Source of the DNA: Silicimonas sp.
GTDB taxonomy: Bacteria > Pseudomonadota > Alphaproteobacteria > Rhodobacterales > Rhodobacteraceae
DNA: 40,667 bases
Assembly (NCBI GenBank): GCA_013002465.1
Contig: JABDJO010000102.1
Coordinates: 1-40,667 of the forward strand
Direction: 5' to 3'
Made by a program: the position numbers and the translations under genes. Under the pieces are notes generated by a model that searched no databases, was not told the origin of the DNA, and worked only from the letters and a program-made list of their open reading frames with translations. Positions 1 to 8,182 of the stretch are shown here, in pieces (within the stretch, counting starts at the first letter, position 1; every line of letters starts with the position of its first letter).

Positions 1-773
1 GCAAAGCATCGCTTTTGGATGCCATCGAACTGAATGGTGCCAAGGCTGCGGCCAATCAGAAGGCGTTCCAGATTGGTCGATGGGCAGCGCTCAATCCCGA
101 AGAAGTTGACCGTGTGATCGGCAGCGAGGTTGTTGACCTGCCAAAGACGCTGGACGAAAAGATCGCCTTCCGGGTTGCGCACCTAGAGGCTTATCAGTCT
201 GGGCGGTTGGCGCGGCGATATCTGAAGATGGTGAACCGCGCAACGGATCCCACCTTGAAAGAAGCCATCGCCGAGGGATATCACAAGGTGTTGGCCTATA
301 AGGACGAATTCGAGGTTGCTCGGCTGCTGACCGAAACCCGGCAAAAGGCCGAGGCGGTGTTCGAGGGCGATCTGAAGTTGTCCTATCATCTGGCCCCGCC
401 GATCTTGCCGGGCAAGGACGCATCGGGCCGTCCAAGGAAACGCGCGTTTCGATCCTGGTCGGAACGGCTTTGGCCCCTTTTGGCAAGGTTGAGATGGCTG
501 CGCGGCACACCGTTCAATCCGTTCGGCTATTCGGCCGACCGGCGGCTAGAGCGGCGGCTGATCCGCCAGTACGAACGTGACATGGCCAAGGTCTTTAAAG
601 ATCCGGATCGCAACCGCGACGCGGCCCTGGCATTGGCAGAGTTGCCACTTTCGGTGCGTGGTTTCGGCCCGGTGAAAGAGGCGAATGCCAAGGTTGCAGC
701 GGCCCGGCGCGAAGAACTGCTTCAGGCACTGAAAAGCGGTACGCCGCTTCCGGCAGCCACGGCGGCGGAATAG
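1..773 (+). CDS. Indolepyruvate ferredoxin oxidoreductase, C-terminal part (5' end outside window)
   Basis: This is the last ~257 residues of a fused IorA/IorB-type 2-oxoacid:ferredoxin oxidoreductase. The enzyme oxidatively decarboxylates aryl pyruvates such as indolepyruvate to aryl-acyl-CoA with ferredoxin as acceptor. The frame is open from the first bases (K-A-S-L-L-D-A-I-E-L-N-G), so the TTG at 15 is not a start; the gene enters from the left. Recognisable C-terminal family blocks are AIELNG...NQKAFQIGR, LAYKDEFEVARL, FEGDLKLSYHLAPP, a short Pro/Arg stretch, LRGTPFNPFGY with the following RR(L/T)ER, and LSVRGFGPVKE near the end. The thiamine-diphosphate and iron-sulfur domains would lie upstream and cannot be checked. 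A GTG-start gene follows after 26 nt, so the two may be co-transcribed. Confidence 0.9.
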   Translation, partial: KASLLDAIELNGAKAAANQKAFQIGRWAALNPEEVDRVIGSEVVDLPKTLDEKIAFRVAHLEAYQSGRLARRYLKMVNRATDPTLKEAIAEGYHKVLAYKDEFEVARLLTETRQKAEAVFEGDLKLSYHLAPPILPGKDASGRPRKRAFRSWSERLWPLLARLRWLRGTPFNPFGYSADRRLERRLIRQYERDMAKVFKDPDRNRDAALALAELPLSVRGFGPVKEANAKVAAARREELLQALKSGTPLPAATAAE

Positions 774-799
774 CGCGGCGGGATACCAGGAGAGTTTAC

Positions 800-1696
800 G
801 TGAACCGCCAGGTCGCCCGCGATATCAGCTATGCGTTTTCCGCTGAAACCCTGGGCGGTCGGGCGGTTATTCGTACCGTCGAGAACGCCACGGGACGATT
901 GCGTCTGATCCGTCGGGCGGCGGGATACCAGGATGATGTGACCTCAGGCGCGGATTTCTGGGACGTGATGGTGCGCCGATATGGGTTGAGCCTGGATGTG
1001 GTTGGCGGTTGCCTTTCCAATCTGCCTGCATCGGGTCCCCTGGTGGTGGTCGCGAACCATCCCTATGGCATTCTTGATGGGTTGATGTTGGGTCACATCC
1101 TGAGCCGGGCGCGACAGGGCGAGTTTCGTATGCTGGCAAACCGGGTATTTGAAAAGGCCCGCGATCTGAACAGCGTGGTGTTGCCGATCTCGTTCGAAGA
1201 ATCCAAGGCCGCTCTGGCCACCAATCTTGATACCCGCCGGACAGCGCTTCGGTACCTGAGTGACGGCGGAGCGATCGGCGTCTTTCCGGGCGGAACGGTT
1301 TCTACCTCGGCCCGGCCGTTTTCGCGCCCCATGGATCCGGTCTGGCGGGCATTCACGGCCAAGTTGATCCTGAAGACGCAAGCGACCGTGGTGCCGGTCT
1401 TTTTCGAAGGCGCGAATTCACGGCTGTTTCAGATCGCAAGTCATATGCACACAACCCTGCGCATGGCTTTGTTGATCAAGGAATTCAAACGCCGCACCGA
1501 CGAACCAGTGCGTGTCGTCATCGGATCTTCGATCGACTGCTCGGAACTGGCAGCTTTTGCGACGGACCAAAAGGCGATGATGGACTTTTTGCGTGCGCGG
1601 ACCTATGCCCTGTCTCAAAGACCTCTGCCCTGTCTTTACGGGTTCGAGTTTGAGGAAAAACACAAGCGGCAAAGCAATGGCAGTCGGCATATTTGA
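800..1696 (+). CDS. Lysophospholipid acyltransferase family protein (PlsC-like)
   Basis: 298 residues. The NHPYGILDG block near residues 85-93 is the acyltransferase motif I, in the H-x5-D spacing seen in the putative hemolysin/OlsA-like branch. GVFPGGTVS near residue 155 matches the motif III region, and [11 protein letters not shown] near residue 200 the last conserved block. The family transfers an acyl chain from acyl-ACP or acyl-CoA to a lysolipid at the inner membrane; the substrate cannot be read from sequence (lysophosphatidate, or lyso-ornithine lipid as in OlsA). The start is GTG at 800, chosen because AGGAGAG (788-794) lies 5 nt upstream. The 3' end overlaps murI by 20 nt, suggesting coupled translation. 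No N-terminal GNAT/OlsB-type domain is present. Confidence 0.85.
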   Translation: MNRQVARDISYAFSAETLGGRAVIRTVENATGRLRLIRRAAGYQDDVTSGADFWDVMVRRYGLSLDVVGGCLSNLPASGPLVVVANHPYGILDGLMLGHILSRARQGEFRMLANRVFEKARDLNSVVLPISFEESKAALATNLDTRRTALRYLSDGGAIGVFPGGTVSTSARPFSRPMDPVWRAFTAKLILKTQATVVPVFFEGANSRLFQIASHMHTTLRMALLIKEFKRRTDEPVRVVIGSSIDCSELAAFATDQKAMMDFLRARTYALSQRPLPCLYGFEFEEKHKRQSNGSRHI

Positions 1697-2489
1697 TTCA
1701 GGATTGGGTGGACTGACGGTGTATCGGGCGGCGTCCGAGCGCTTGCCGGATGTGCCCTTCGTTTATTTCGGTGACAATGCGCATACGCCTTACGGGGTGC
1801 GCGATGCCGACGACATCTATGAACTGACCAAGGCTGGTGTCTCTCGCCTGTTCGAGGCGGGCTGCGATTTGGTGATCCTCGCGTGCAATACCGCTTCGGC
1901 CGCAGCGCTCAGGCGCATGCAAGAAGGCTGGGTTCCTTCGGATAAGCGTGTGCTGGGGGTGTTCGTGCCGCTGATCGAGGCGTTGACCGAACGGCAATGG
2001 GGCGACAACTCTCCGCCCCGCGAAGTGGCTGTAAAACACGTCGCTCTGTTTGCCACTCCCGCCACGGTGCGTAGCCGGGCGTTTCAGCGCGAACTGGCGT
2101 TTCGGGCCATCGGTGTCGATGTGGAAACTCAGGCTTGCGCCGGTGTTGTGGACGCGATTGAAGAAGGCGATCTGATCCTGGCCGAGGCTTTGGTCCGCTC
2201 GCACGTCGACGCCTTGAAACGCAAGATGCCGAACCCCGATGCCGCCGTTCTGGGGTGTACGCATTACCCGATTGTTGAAGATGACTTCAAAGCCGCACTT
2301 GGCCCTGACGTTCCGGTCTTCAGCCAACCGGCCCTTGTGGCCGCGAGCCTTGCGGATTACCTAGAGCGGCGCCCCGAGATGCGGGGCTCTGGCGAGGTTG
2401 GCATGTTTCTGACCACTGGCGATCCTCAACGGGTTAGCGATCAGGCGACCCGTTTCTTGCGACGACGAACAGAGTTTCACGCTGCGTGA
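1677..2489 (+). CDS. murI: Glutamate racemase
   Basis: 270 residues. It converts L-glutamate to D-glutamate for peptidoglycan precursors in the cytoplasm. Both catalytic cysteines are visible in their usual contexts: ACNTASA (about residue 66) and LGCTHYP (about residue 188). The N-terminal [11 protein letters not shown] holds the conserved Asp/Ser pair and [11 protein letters not shown] follows. The frame is open further upstream, but ATG 1677 starts directly before [11 protein letters not shown] as in homologues. The start lies inside the preceding acyltransferase gene (overlap 1677-1696), so expression is probably coupled to it. Length is normal for the family. Confidence 0.95.
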   Translation: MAVGIFDSGLGGLTVYRAASERLPDVPFVYFGDNAHTPYGVRDADDIYELTKAGVSRLFEAGCDLVILACNTASAAALRRMQEGWVPSDKRVLGVFVPLIEALTERQWGDNSPPREVAVKHVALFATPATVRSRAFQRELAFRAIGVDVETQACAGVVDAIEEGDLILAEALVRSHVDALKRKMPNPDAAVLGCTHYPIVEDDFKAALGPDVPVFSQPALVAASLADYLERRPEMRGSGEVGMFLTTGDPQRVSDQATRFLRRRTEFHAA

Positions 2490-2546
2490 TTGCAGCGCGC
2501 TTTTGCACGTCCTACACATCTTGAGACATTCTGAAGGAGGGGTCCC

Positions 2547-3575
2547 ATGCCCCATAAAATCGCCATTCTGGGCGCCAGTGGTTACACCGGCGCTGAACTT
2601 GTCCGGTTGATATCGGTTCATCCGACGTTTCGTATCGTCGCCCTGACGGGTGACCGGAAAGCCGGGCAGCCGATGTCGTCGGTTTATCCGCATCTGAGGC
2701 ACATGGAGTTGCCCGACCTGATCAAGATCGACGATCTTGATTATGGTCAGGTCGACCTCGTGTTTTGCGCCTTGCCCCATGCCACGTCACAGGCCGTCAT
2801 CCCGTCGATCCCGGATCACGTTAAAATCGTCGATCTGTCGGCGGATTTCCGGCTGCGCGATCCTGCGGCCTATGAAAAGTGGTACGGCAAGCCTCACTCT
2901 GCGGTCGAGATGCAGAAACATGCGGTTTATGGTCTGACGGAGTTTTACCGCGAAGAAATTAAGGCGGCACGGTTTGTGGCTGGTACCGGATGCAATGCGG
3001 CAACGGGGCAGTTCGCGCTCAGGCCGTTGATTGAATCCGGTGTGATTGATCTTGACGACATCGTCATGGACTTGAAGGCCGCCGTTTCGGGGGCCGGTCG
3101 GTCCTTGAAGGAACACCTGCTTCTGGCCGAGATCGACGACAATGTGAAACCCTATTCGCTTGGCGGCACGCACCGCCATCTGGGGGAATTCGATCAGGAG
3201 TTTTCAAGGATCGCAGGACGTGACGTCAAGGTTCAGCTTTCACCGCACCTTTTGCCTGCAACGCGGGGGATCGTGATGACCTGCTATTTGAAAGGCGATC
3301 CCGAAACGGTTCATGCTGCGCTGACCAAGGCTTACGCCAACGAAGTGTTCCTTAAGGTTCTGCCTATTGGTGAGACACCTCAAATGAAGGACGTGCGCGC
3401 CTCGAACTTCTGTCACATCGGCGTTGCAGGTGACCGATTGCCGGGGCGGGTGACAGTCATTGCCGTTCTGGACAACCTGACCAAGGGCTCCAGCGGGCAG
3501 GCCATCCAGAATGCGAATCTGATGCTGGGCGAGGCTGAAACCGCGGGATTGATGGCAGCGCCGGTCTATCCATGA
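2547..3575 (+). CDS. argC: N-acetyl-gamma-glutamyl-phosphate reductase
   Basis: 342 residues. It catalyses the NADPH-dependent reduction of N-acetylglutamyl phosphate in arginine synthesis. The Rossmann motif [15 protein letters not shown] is at residues 6-20, and the catalytic cysteine sits in [11 protein letters not shown] (about residue 149); GCN replaces the E. coli GCYP and, as far as I recall, is usual in Rhodobacterales. GGTHRHLGE carries the conserved His. Start: ATG 2547 follows a strong AAGGAGG (2534-2540), the best ribosome site in this region, 57 nt after murI, so argC may have its own promoter. No other arg genes are nearby. Confidence 0.95.
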   Translation: MPHKIAILGASGYTGAELVRLISVHPTFRIVALTGDRKAGQPMSSVYPHLRHMELPDLIKIDDLDYGQVDLVFCALPHATSQAVIPSIPDHVKIVDLSADFRLRDPAAYEKWYGKPHSAVEMQKHAVYGLTEFYREEIKAARFVAGTGCNAATGQFALRPLIESGVIDLDDIVMDLKAAVSGAGRSLKEHLLLAEIDDNVKPYSLGGTHRHLGEFDQEFSRIAGRDVKVQLSPHLLPATRGIVMTCYLKGDPETVHAALTKAYANEVFLKVLPIGETPQMKDVRASNFCHIGVAGDRLPGRVTVIAVLDNLTKGSSGQAIQNANLMLGEAETAGLMAAPVYP

Positions 3576-3607
3576 GTGATTGCGCCGTCGTTGTCGTCGC
3601 CGGAGGG

Positions 3608-3629
3608 CAATTATTCTTGCGAATAATTG
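3608..3629. promoter_or_regulatory. AT-rich perfect palindrome between argC and ccmE
   Basis: CAATTATTC (3608-3616) pairs perfectly with GAATAATTG (3621-3629) around the tetraloop TTGC. It starts 33 nt after the argC stop and lies 110 nt before ccmE. No T-run follows, so it is a poor intrinsic terminator, and an A/T stem is unusual in this GC-rich DNA. It could be an operator for a regulator of ccmE, or a processing or stabilising hairpin at the argC 3' end. A weak promoter-like pair (TTGAAT 3682-3687, CATTTA 3705-3710, 17-nt spacer) lies between it and ccmE. Confidence 0.4.
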
Positions 3630-3738
3630 ACCTTGCCTACGCCACGAAGATCAAGGTGACCAGACCGGGCATTCTGTCGCGTTGAATATTGCGTCTTGAT
3701 TTCCCATTTATGCTGCAAGTCTCAAACTGGACGGTATC

Positions 3739-4188
3739 ATGAAGAGCTTGAAGAAACAGCGTCGAATCCAGGTCCTTGCCTTAGCCGGGGTCTGCATCCT
3801 GGGTGTTCTGGCTGTCTTGTGGTTCCTGCCCAAGGATGCGTTCCAGTTCTTCCGTTCACCAACCGAGGTTGTTTCCAGCCCGCCGGCAGAGGACGAATTC
3901 TTCCAGCTTGGCGGATTGGTCAAGGACGGGTCGATGACAGACGTCGAAGGCGTTCAGTTCTCGTTTGTGGTCACCGATGGCGCGACCGAAGTGCCAGTGC
4001 GTTATGTGGGAAATGATCCGGCGCCCGATCTTTTTGGCGAGGGACAAGGCACGATCGTCAAGGGGTTTTATGTGGACGGAACATTCCAAGCCTCTGAATT
4101 GCTTGCCAAACATGATGAAACCTACATGCCCGCCGAGGTCATTGACGCCCTGAAGGAACAGGGTGTCTATCAGGACCCGAACGGCTAG
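3739..4188 (+). CDS. ccmE: Cytochrome c maturation heme chaperone CcmE
   Basis: 149 residues. CcmE binds heme covalently in the periplasm, receiving it through CcmABCD and handing it to CcmF/CcmH. Layout: basic N-terminus (KSLKKQRR), one membrane anchor at about residues 12-30, then the periplasmic OB-fold with LGGLVKDGSM, VRYVGNDPAPDLF and GQGTIVKGFY. The heme-binding histidine and the axial tyrosine are both present in LAKHDETYMP (H-x3-Y). Its partners ccmF and ccmH lie downstream on the same strand, but six short genes, including a lysis cassette, separate them. ccmABCDG are not in this window, which fits the split ccm loci of Rhodobacterales. Confidence 0.95.
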   Translation: MKSLKKQRRIQVLALAGVCILGVLAVLWFLPKDAFQFFRSPTEVVSSPPAEDEFFQLGGLVKDGSMTDVEGVQFSFVVTDGATEVPVRYVGNDPAPDLFGEGQGTIVKGFYVDGTFQASELLAKHDETYMPAEVIDALKEQGVYQDPNG

Positions 4189-4211
4189 TTTCCTATCTGT
4201 TAACAGAGATG

Positions 4212-4244
4212 CCCCACCGTTTGTCACGCATCAAACGGGTGGGG
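4212..4244 (+). promoter_or_regulatory. Long hairpin covering the endolysin ribosome-binding site
   Basis: CCCCACCGTTTG (4212-4223) can pair with CAAACGGGTGGGG (4232-4244), giving 12 base pairs with a single bulged G and the 8-nt loop TCACGCAT. The 3' arm contains the only purine-rich ribosome-site candidate (GGGTGGGG) and ends 4 nt before the endolysin ATG at 4249. No T-tract follows, so it is not a classical rho-independent terminator of ccmE, although it may still act as one. The placement suggests that translation of the endolysin is blocked until the stem is opened. Confidence 0.6.
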
Positions 4245-4248
4245 ACCC

Positions 4249-4860
4249 ATGCAAACCGTTCAGTCTATCGCCGACGAAATCATTGCCCGCGAAGGCGGCT
4301 ATGTGAACGATCCCGATGACCCCGGCGGGGCAACGAAGTACGGGGTGACCATCCACACGATGCGGCGCCTTGGGCTTGATTTAACCGGGGACGGTCTGGT
4401 CAACGCCCGCGATGTTCAAAGGCTTGGCCGCGACCAGGCGAGACAGATTTTCGTCGACCATTATTTCCGCAAGCCACGGATTTCGGAATTGCCCGAGGTG
4501 CTGCAAGCCACGGTTTTCGACATGCAGGTCAATGCAGGTGCCCACGCCGTCAGGATCCTGCAGCGATTGTTGGGGAAGATGGATTTTCCGGTTCGCATCG
4601 ACGGGCAAATCGGCCCTAAGACCATTGCGGCGGTCGAAAGGGCAGCCGCAGCGGCGCCTGATCACATCCGCGACGCTTATGGCATCGAACGGCGGAATTA
4701 TTACTACGCGCTGGCTGACCGCCGGATTGCAAGCCGCAAGTACGCGCGTCGGCGCGACGGCGGAAAAGGGGGGTGGATCAAGCGGGCCGAGGCCTTTATT
4801 GCGGCGCGCTTTCATCTCAGGAGCGCCGAGCACCGCGAAAGGACTAGGGCATGGGGCTGA
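4249..4860 (+). CDS. GH108 family peptidoglycan hydrolase (endolysin of a GTA-type lysis cassette)
   Basis: 203 residues. The N-terminal half matches glycoside hydrolase family 108 (N-acetylmuramidase): the catalytic glutamate is in REGGYVNDPDDPGGATKYG at about residues 14-32. GRDQARQIFVDHYF and FDMQVNAG (about residue 88) follow. From about residue 100, a predicted peptidoglycan-binding domain (RILQRLLG, DGQIGPKTIAA) is typical of these endolysins. There is no signal peptide, so export needs a holin, which follows at once with a 10-nt overlap. In Rhodobacter capsulatus an endolysin/holin pair of this kind, encoded away from the main GTA cluster, releases gene transfer agent particles; by homology I infer the same role. 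A strong hairpin precedes the start. Confidence 0.88.
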   Translation: MQTVQSIADEIIAREGGYVNDPDDPGGATKYGVTIHTMRRLGLDLTGDGLVNARDVQRLGRDQARQIFVDHYFRKPRISELPEVLQATVFDMQVNAGAHAVRILQRLLGKMDFPVRIDGQIGPKTIAAVERAAAAAPDHIRDAYGIERRNYYYALADRRIASRKYARRRDGGKGGWIKRAEAFIAARFHLRSAEHRERTRAWG

Positions 4861-5420
4861 TCGGTGACATTTTCGGAATCATCTTCGGTGGCGGGCGCAA
4901 TGCGATCCGTGAAACTGCCGAAGTCTTTCGTCCCAATGCCGAGAACGAAGCTGCCCGGCTAGCCGCGCACGAAGCGGCAGCATTGGCCCAGTTTGCGTCC
5001 GAATTCGCCCTGCCGAGGCAGGGTTGGTTCGACAGTTTCATGAACGGATTGAACCGTCTGCCACGTCCCATGCTTGCCTTGGGCACATTGGGGTTGTTCG
5101 CCTCGGCAATGGCCGATCCGGTGTGGTTTGCTCAGCGGATGCAGGGGATCGCGCTTGTGCCCGAGCCGCTGTGGTGGCTGATGGGGGCGATCGTGTCGTT
5201 CTATTTTGGCGCACGGCACCAGACCAAGACCCATGAATTCCAACGCACTCTTGCCGAGACCCTTTCGCTCGCGCCCGGGATCACGCGGAAAATCCGCGAT
5301 CTCGGCCAACTTGACGATGACCTTGACGATGCTGCGGATGAGCCTCTGGTTCTGTCCCAACCCGACCGTGGTGTTGCCTCAAACAACGCGGCGCTGGATG
5401 AATGGAGGGCATTGCGGTGA
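4851..5420 (+). CDS. Holin family protein (GTA_holin_3TM type)
   Basis: 189 residues. An amphipathic/hydrophobic N-terminus (LIGDIFGIIFGGGRNAI) is followed by an Ala/Glu-rich helix. Two clear membrane segments follow, at about residues 72-92 (MLALGTLGLFASAMADPVWF) and 106-121 (LWWLMGAIVSFYFGA), then an acidic cytoplasmic tail with a DDDLDDAADE cluster. This is the layout of the 3-TM holin family associated with gene transfer agents (PF11351). It would form the inner-membrane lesion that lets the upstream GH108 enzyme reach the wall. ATG 4851 overlaps the endolysin stop and is preceded by AAAGGA (4838-4843). Family recognition is from the pattern, not a search. Confidence 0.82.
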   Translation: MGLIGDIFGIIFGGGRNAIRETAEVFRPNAENEAARLAAHEAAALAQFASEFALPRQGWFDSFMNGLNRLPRPMLALGTLGLFASAMADPVWFAQRMQGIALVPEPLWWLMGAIVSFYFGARHQTKTHEFQRTLAETLSLAPGITRKIRDLGQLDDDLDDAADEPLVLSQPDRGVASNNAALDEWRALR

Positions 5421-5596
5421 GTGGTGATGTGCTTTTGAAGATTCTGGCGGATCACGGACCTTGGGTCATTCTGGTGTTCTTCCTGTTGTGGCGCGATGCC
5501 GAGAAGGACCGGGCCACGCGCGGTGTTCTCGACAAGAACGCGGCCGTACTGACCGAAATTGCCACGGTCATCCGGGAACGCATGCCGAGGACCTGA
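5417..5596 (+). CDS. Small single-span membrane protein of the lysis cassette
   Basis: 59 residues from GTG 5417. One membrane helix (about residues 14-26, WVILVFFLLW) is followed by a charged helix (RDAEKDRATRGVLDKN) and a C-terminal amphipathic stretch. The frame also has ATG 5402, but GTG 5417 overlaps the holin stop (GTGA) and has GGAGGG (5404-5409) at good spacing, so I prefer it. I recognise no family. Topology and position after a holin suggest an accessory lysis protein (antiholin, pinholin-like or spanin-like). It has no lipobox, so it is not an outer-membrane spanin subunit. Function is inferred from context only. Confidence 0.6.
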   Translation: MSGDVLLKILADHGPWVILVFFLLWRDAEKDRATRGVLDKNAAVLTEIATVIRERMPRT

Positions 5597-5597
5597 A

Positions 5598-5726
5598 ATG
5601 TTTCAATACTATTGGACTTTGCTGCGCAGTTTTCTCTTGGGAAACCAGCTGTCGCGGGCAATCGATCGCAACAAATGCGCAGCCGACAAGCTGGACGCCC
5701 TTGTACGGGAGACACTAAGCCGATGA
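5598..5726 (+). CDS. Very small hypothetical protein (42 aa), coupled to the next gene
   Basis: An ORF of 42 codons starts with ATG 5598, one base after the preceding stop, and ends with TGA 5724-5726, which overlaps the next gene's ATG (ATGA at 5723-5726). The product starts MFQYYWTLLRSFLLG, a short hydrophobic/aromatic helix, followed by a charged helix (AIDRNKCAADKLDALVRETL). The exact head-to-tail packing on both sides is the main evidence that it is translated; it is otherwise easily missed because of its size. No family is recognised. It could be a further small lysis-cassette protein or a leader that couples translation to the 140-residue membrane protein. Confidence 0.5.
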   Translation: MFQYYWTLLRSFLLGNQLSRAIDRNKCAADKLDALVRETLSR

Positions 5727-6145
5727 AACAACCTCTTATCCTTTTGGCCGCGACGGTTCTGGTTTTTCTGGCTTTGAATCATACGCTTGACTACCAGGAT
5801 TCCTACGAGATCGGCTATGGAGCCTTCACGCTGATGGCGGCAATGATTTCGTTGACGTTTCTGTGGCTCTGGGCACGCCGCGCTACGCCTTTGGCCATGG
5901 GGATGTTCTTTGGATGGGGCGGAGCGGCAAGCATCATGGGCTGGTGGTGGATATTTCAGATTCTGCATCAACCGCCCTGGATGACGGAGAACCCGCTTCT
6001 TTTAGGGCTATTGTCGATCTATTTCGTCGGCGCCATCTTGCATTTTCAAGTCATTGGCCGATCTTTCGGATTAAGTGAAAGGGTGTTCATCGTGCCGGTC
6101 GCGGGAAGCGTGCTAGTTTCGGTGCTCGCACTTTTCTTCCTCTGA
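5723..6145 (+). CDS. Hypothetical integral membrane protein
   Basis: 140 residues from ATG 5723, with about five hydrophobic segments: residues 4-20, 32-50, 54-75 (containing MFFGWGGAASIMGWWW), 89-107 and 117-139. The loop DYQDSYEIGYG follows the first helix. The open frame extends upstream, but ATG 5723 overlaps the stop of the 42-residue ORF (ATGA), which decides the start. I do not recognise the family. It sits between the lysis cassette and ccmF; a 69-nt gap separates it from ccmF, so it may belong to either unit. Nothing in the sequence shows a cofactor site. Confidence 0.65.
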   Translation: MKQPLILLAATVLVFLALNHTLDYQDSYEIGYGAFTLMAAMISLTFLWLWARRATPLAMGMFFGWGGAASIMGWWWIFQILHQPPWMTENPLLLGLLSIYFVGAILHFQVIGRSFGLSERVFIVPVAGSVLVSVLALFFL

Positions 6146-6214
6146 CGATCAAACCCTTGCGACCAATGGTACCAAGGCCTTGGCGGGGCGTGCTGGGCAC
6201 TCTAGGGTGCCCAC

Positions 6215-8182
6215 ATGTTTGTCGAGCTTGGTCATTTCACCCTTCTTCTGGCCCTTGTGGTCGCCTGTCTGCAAACCGCACTGCCTTTGATCGGGGCCCA
6301 CAACCGGTGGAGCGGATGGATGGCCTTTGCAGGCCCCGCTGCCCTTGCGCAGGCGGGGCTGTTGACTGTGTCCTTTGCCGCGCTGACTTATGCGTTCGTG
6401 GTGTCCGATTTTTCGGTGCTTTTGGTAGTGAAGAACTCGCACACGCTTAAACCGATGCTTTACAAAGTGACTGGCGTTTGGGGGAACCACGAGGGGTCGA
6501 TGCTGCTTTGGTGCCTGATCCTCGCGGTTTTCGGCGCCCTGGTCGCCATGTTCGGTGGCAATCTGCCTGCACGACTGAAAGCGCGGGTGCTGGGCGTGCA
6601 AGGGTCGATCGGAGTCGCGTTCCTTGGCTTTTTGATCTTCACGTCGAACCCGTTCTTGCGGCTGGCCTTCCCTCCGATGAATGGTCAGGACCTGAACCCG
6701 CTATTGCAGGACCCGGGGCTCGCCTTCCATCCGCCGTTTCTGTACCTGGGCTATGTTGGGCTTTCGACGTCGTTTTCTTTTGCCGTCGCTGCCTTGATCG
6801 AGGGGCGGGTCGATGCCGCCTGGGGCCGGTGGGTGAGGCCATGGACGCTTTTGGCCTGGCTGATGCTGACAATCGGGATCGCCCTAGGAAGCTGGTGGGC
6901 CTATTACGAGCTTGGCTGGGGCGGGTTCTGGTTCTGGGACCCAGTGGAAAATGCTTCGTTCATGCCCTGGCTTATCTCGGCGGCGCTTCTGCACTCTTCT
7001 ATCGTTGTAGAAAAGCGCGAGGCGTTGAAAAGCTGGACAATACTGCTTGCGATCCTGGCGTTCGGGTTTTCACTGATCGGCGCTTTCATCGTTCGCTCGG
7101 GCGTTCTGACCAGTGTCCATGCCTTCGCCAATGACCCCGAAAGGGGCGTATACCTTCTGGCGATCACCTTCCTGTTCATGGGAGGTGCATTGACGCTTTA
7201 TGCCGCGCGCGCGGCAAGCATGCAGGCCAAGGGCGTCTTCGGGGTCGTCAGTCGGGAGAGCGCGCTTGTCTTAAACAACGTCCTCTTGGCTGTTGCGGCC
7301 TTTGTGGTGTTTATCGGTACTGTCTGGCCGCTCTTGGCCGAAATGGCGTTTGACCGAAAGCTGTCGGTGGGTGCGCCTTTCTTCGACGCGGCCTTCACGC
7401 CCTTCATGATCCTTCTGGCCCTTGTCCTTCCGATTGGGGCCATACTGCCCTGGAAACGCGCCAAGATTGGCCGAGTGATCCGACCCCTCTGGCTGGCCGC
7501 CGCTGCCGCTTTTGCGATCGCTGCCCTGACCTGGGTCGTGCAAACCGAACGCAGTCTTCTGGCTCCGATAGGCGCATTACTTGGCAGTTGGCTGGTCCTT
7601 GGTGCCGCAGCCGACCTTTGGACGCGAACCGGCACAGATATTTCGCGCAAGTTACGCCGAGCCCTTAGCTTGCCCCGGGCCGACTGGGGACGGGTGGTGG
7701 CCCATTCGGGGTTTGGCGTGACCATTATCGGCATTGCACTTATGACCGCCTGGGAATCCGAGGATATTCGGGTCGCCGAGGTGGGCGAGAGCTTTACTGT
7801 CAGTGGATATGACATCACGCTGGCGAATGTCGAAGAGGTGCAGGTCGCCAACTATATCTCGACAATGGCCGAGATGCGGGTTGCAAGAAACGGGCGTGAC
7901 GTCGCGGTGCTTTATCCGGAAAAACGCGTCTATCCCGTGGCCGGAATGCCGACCACCGAAGCGGCCATCGACAACGGCGTATTTCGCGACATTTACCTGG
8001 TGATCGGCGATGAACAACAGGGCGGCGGTTGGGCGGTTCGCAGTTATGTAAAACCCTTCGCCAACTGGATTTGGGCTGGCGCGATCATCATGGCGTTCGG
8101 CGGCGCACTGTCGCTTTCCGATCGCCGGTTCCGGGTCGCAGCCGGAGCACGGCGCGCGCCGCAGGGAGTGCCAGCAGAATGA
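6215..8182 (+). CDS. ccmF: Heme lyase CcmF (cytochrome c-type biogenesis)
   Basis: 655 residues. CcmF, with CcmH/I, ligates heme to apocytochrome c at the periplasmic face. It has many membrane segments, the early signature GVWGNHEGSMLLW (about residues 88-100) and the tryptophan-rich WWD motif GGFWFWDPVENASFMPW (about residues 234-250) flanked by conserved histidines. ATG 6215 follows a TAGGGTG ribosome site. The stop overlaps the ccmH start by 4 nt (ATGA), so the two are co-translated as expected for complex partners. Length is normal for CcmF. Confidence 0.96.
   Translation: MFVELGHFTLLLALVVACLQTALPLIGAHNRWSGWMAFAGPAALAQAGLLTVSFAALTYAFVVSDFSVLLVVKNSHTLKPMLYKVTGVWGNHEGSMLLWCLILAVFGALVAMFGGNLPARLKARVLGVQGSIGVAFLGFLIFTSNPFLRLAFPPMNGQDLNPLLQDPGLAFHPPFLYLGYVGLSTSFSFAVAALIEGRVDAAWGRWVRPWTLLAWLMLTIGIALGSWWAYYELGWGGFWFWDPVENASFMPWLISAALLHSSIVVEKREALKSWTILLAILAFGFSLIGAFIVRSGVLTSVHAFANDPERGVYLLAITFLFMGGALTLYAARAASMQAKGVFGVVSRESALVLNNVLLAVAAFVVFIGTVWPLLAEMAFDRKLSVGAPFFDAAFTPFMILLALVLPIGAILPWKRAKIGRVIRPLWLAAAAAFAIAALTWVVQTERSLLAPIGALLGSWLVLGAAADLWTRTGTDISRKLRRALSLPRADWGRVVAHSGFGVTIIGIALMTAWESEDIRVAEVGESFTVSGYDITLANVEEVQVANYISTMAEMRVARNGRDVAVLYPEKRVYPVAGMPTTEAAIDNGVFRDIYLVIGDEQQGGGWAVRSYVKPFANWIWAGAIIMAFGGALSLSDRRFRVAAGARRAPQGVPAE

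Noticed and set aside
4249..5596. Remnant prophage
   Set aside because: No integrase, capsid, terminase, tail or attachment site is visible around it; an isolated lysis module fits the GTA arrangement better.
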